Shown here one piece after another: positions 62,213 to 64,000 of a stretch of DNA of 64,000 bases (within the stretch, counting starts at the first letter, position 1; each line of letters opens with the position of its first letter). The stretch spans positions 339,116 to 403,115 of the forward strand of contig ONKO01000001.1 of assembly GCA_900318445.1 (NCBI GenBank). Reading direction: 5' to 3'. The DNA is from an uncultured Bacteroidales bacterium (lineage in GTDB: Bacteria > Bacteroidota > Bacteroidia > Bacteroidales > UBA932). Below the pieces are notes generated by a model. The model did no database searches and was not told where the DNA came from. It was given only the letters and a program-made list of their open reading frames with translations. Both the position numbers and the translations under genes were made by a program.

Positions 62213-63538
62213 TTAGAAGATGTAGTTTAGGCCGATGTTGATGCCCAGGCCTTCGCCGTCGTTTTTGTCGAAGCACTTGCCGAACTCGAAGTTGATGTTG
62301 AAGTTCTGGTTCATAATGATGTGCAGGCCGGCACCGGCGCTCATATGCAGTTTTTCGTTCTGGCCGGTGTACATCTTGGAGGCCAGGACGTCATTGCTCT
62401 CGGCCAGTTTCTTTAATTGTTCCAGACGGTAGGGCTGGACCACCATACCCAGGTCGAAGAACGGATTGGTGGCCAGGATGAAGTTCTGGTTAAAGAGTTT
62501 GAAGCGGGCGAAGCTCCAGCGCAGTTCGAAGTTGCCCCATACATAGCCGTTGCCCAGGAAGCGGTTGATGACAGTACCGCGGATGGTGTTGGTGGTGCCC
62601 AGGCCGTCGGTGATGATATTCTTGCGGTTGATGGGCATAATGGTTTGCAGGGTGTAGAACGGGGAATTACCGGCGATGAGGCCCTGGTAGGCTACGTGAC
62701 CGCCGAAGACCAGATGGTCCGGCACCAGGGTGAAGAACTGCTTGTAGTGGACGGCCAGTTTGAGGTAGTCGTTGCGGTAGCCGTTTCGGTTTCCGTTGAG
62801 GATGTCGGGCGAGCCGTATACGAAGAGTTCTAGGTTGGAGCCCTTGCTAGGATTGTTCTCGTGGTCGCGGGTGTCAAAGACAACGCCGGCCTTGAACTCC
62901 AGGTGGGAGCCGCCGCCTGCTTCCTGTGCCGGGATGACGTCGTTCTCTACGTAAATGTCGTAGAGGGACCTGTCAAGGGTGCGGTCCGGGTCCAGGCTCC
63001 TGTTCTCGGCGTGTCCTACCTTATACATATTATAGGCGATACCGCCCACCCAGCCCCAGTGGCTTTCTCCAATCTTGCCCTGGGCGGTGAGTTCCACGCG
63101 GAAGTTATCGCGGCGCATCAGGTACAGGCCCTGGCCGTCTACAATCTTGTCCATATCCTTGAGGTAGCGGGCGGCGGCGCCGTTGAAGCCATAGAAGTTG
63201 CTGGTTTTGTTGCCCAGGTAAGTAAGGTCTGCCGATACGCGGATGCCGGGGATGATGTACTTGCTGTCGAAGAAAGCGTGGTACACGGAATTGCCCTTGG
63301 AATACCAGGAGGCCTCCACGTTGGCCTTCCAGACATAGTCCGGATAGACGGTGCCGTCTCCGTACCAGTAAATATCGGTGAGGGCGCCGTAGTGCCAACC
63401 CAGGTCTGAGGAATAGCCGACAGCCGGGAGGGGGCCGAAGTTGATGCCTTTTTTAACGATTTCGCCTTTCTGTTTTTCCTGTGCGGCTGCCGGGAGGCAG
63501 ATGGCAGCCATAAGAAGGATGGAAAAAAGTTTTTTCAT
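62213..63538 (-). CDS. Omp85/BamA-superfamily outer-membrane protein without POTRA domains
   Basis: A 441-residue protein with signal peptide (about 1-19) and a beta-barrel over the rest. GVVFDTRDHENNPSKGSNLELF and the segment TIRGTVINRFLGNGYVWGN match the surface-antigen (D15) barrel with its lid-loop motif. It is too short for POTRA domains. It is probably an outer-membrane pore or secretion-type barrel. It heads the operon with the hydrolase, glpK and glpF. Confidence 0.82.
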   Translation of the reverse strand: MKKLFSILLMAAICLPAAAQEKQKGEIVKKGINFGPLPAVGYSSDLGWHYGALTDIYWYGDGTVYPDYVWKANVEASWYSKGNSVYHAFFDSKYIIPGIRVSADLTYLGNKTSNFYGFNGAAARYLKDMDKIVDGQGLYLMRRDNFRVELTAQGKIGESHWGWVGGIAYNMYKVGHAENRSLDPDRTLDRSLYDIYVENDVIPAQEAGGGSHLEFKAGVVFDTRDHENNPSKGSNLELFVYGSPDILNGNRNGYRNDYLKLAVHYKQFFTLVPDHLVFGGHVAYQGLIAGNSPFYTLQTIMPINRKNIITDGLGTTNTIRGTVINRFLGNGYVWGNFELRWSFARFKLFNQNFILATNPFFDLGMVVQPYRLEQLKKLAESNDVLASKMYTGQNEKLHMSAGAGLHIIMNQNFNINFEFGKCFDKNDGEGLGINIGLNYIF

Positions 63539-63588
63539 GTAAGGAAGTTATTTTTAGTATACGTTATCTCCTATTATATATGGCATCA

Positions 63589-63596
63589 CAAAGCTA
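63589..63596 (-). promoter_or_regulatory. -7 box (TAGCTTTG) of the Omp85-glpKF operon
   Basis: Matches TAnnTTTG on the minus strand, with a leader of about 45 bases before the ATG at 63538. It stands back to back with the 23S rRNA promoter. Confidence 0.5.
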
Positions 63597-63630
63597 CGAA
63601 AAAAATATTTTCAAAAAAAGTTAAAAAAAA

Positions 63631-63662
63631 TTTGTCGGGAGAAAAAAAAGTTACTACCTTTG
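63631..63662 (+). promoter_or_regulatory. Strong rRNA promoter
   Basis: The -33 TTTG (63631-63634) and -7 TACCTTTG (63655-63662) are 20 bases apart, and an A/T-rich tract (63596-63630) resembling an UP element precedes them. The transcript begins with a 6-bp hairpin CCCGTT/AACGGG (63667-63681). The following 170 bases to the 23S gene hold no 16S or tRNA gene. Confidence 0.85.
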
Positions 63663-63849
63663 CAGTCCCGTTCGAAACGGGGTAGTTCATTGACAATACT
63701 GAGAGAATAGATTAGAGGTAAAGCAAAAGATAGAATTTAGTCTGTAAACTTATACGGATTTTTTCGTAAAAGATTGTGGACAAGAGCAAACGAATAGAAA
63801 TATTCGTGATTCACACGCGGAAGGGCCTCACGGGCCCGGAAGCGTACAA

Positions 63850-64000
63850 GAGAAAGGAACGAAGAGCGAACGGAGGATGCCTAGGCTATCCAGAGGCGAT
63901 GAAAGACGTGGTAAGCTGCGAAAAGGCTCGGGGAACTGCAAACAGGTTTTGATCCGAGCATCTCTGAATGGGGCAACCCACATGGTTGAAGACCATGTAC
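63850..64000 (+). rRNA. 23S ribosomal RNA, 5' end (partial)
   Basis: The sequence GAGCGAACGGAGGATGCCTAGGC followed by CAGAGGCGATGAAAGACGTGG and CTGAATGGGGCAACCCA matches the conserved first 130 bases of bacterial 23S rRNA (domain I), which runs off the window. The exact 5' end is approximate. It is preceded by its own promoter and not by a 16S gene. Confidence 0.9.

Noticed and set aside
63663-63849. A short or truncated 16S gene or tRNA between the rRNA promoter and 23S
   Set aside because: No 16S landmark (for example the 3' anti-SD end) or cloverleaf is found in these roughly 190 bases.

Overview
The window comes from a Bacteroidota chromosome, most likely a GC-rich gut member of the order Bacteroidales. 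The evidence is SusC/SusD pairs, a FecR anti-sigma protein, a hybrid two-component sensor with a cytoplasmic AraC domain, OstA-like and DUF2490 envelope proteins, a Bacteroidetes-style arginine operon, and many promoters of the TTTG / TAnnTTTG type. The genus cannot be fixed from the sequence; Alistipes-like or uncultivated relatives fit the base composition. I see no integrase, transposase, phage gene or cas gene.

Layout. 1-3559: an STN-domain SusC receptor (cut by the window edge) with its FecR regulator but no adjacent ECF sigma factor. 3672-15503: a membrane AraC-type regulator, a hybrid sensor that lacks its ATP-binding kinase domain, and a divergent polysaccharide utilization locus (SusC, SusD, a catalytically degenerate GH18-like lipoprotein and a GH16 beta-glucanase). 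This predicts beta-glucan capture and cleavage at the cell surface. 15527-24417: radA, a small lipoprotein, a VTC/DUF4956/DUF2490 operon, a Cthe_2159-like lipoprotein, a GH28 pectinase, a membrane LytTR regulator and galE. 23392-29127: an envelope-biogenesis operon (two SurA/PpiC-type chaperones, an OstA-like protein, galE). 29133-35628: dacB, a lipid kinase, a chitinase-phosphatase fusion lipoprotein and a Na/phosphate cotransporter.

36090-40785: two tRNAs (Met-CAT, Gln-CTG), then an operon joining a RelA/SpoT-type alarmone synthetase, an APH-like kinase, a SpoIIE phosphatase fused to an RsbW-like kinase, and a STAS protein. 40863-44842: an arginine operon (acetyltransferase, argG, argE, argH) behind a probable ArgR operator. 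45013-49642: a five-gene CXXX-repeat peptide maturation system whose precursor carries 41 cysteines mostly spaced by four and a Tat-type lipoprotein signal. I consider this the most interesting locus. 49643-50269: a long non-coding region with several strong inverted repeats and one copy of a structured element whose other copy sits inverted at 35848-35964.

50270-63538: pepT and an OPT peptide transporter (divergent), then glpA-glpB-glpC-glpT facing an operon of an Omp85-type outer-membrane protein, a lipoprotein hydrolase, glpK and glpF, which together form a glycerol and glycerol-3-phosphate module. 63631-64000: a strong promoter and the 5' end of a 23S rRNA with no 16S gene in front of it, which points to unlinked rRNA genes.
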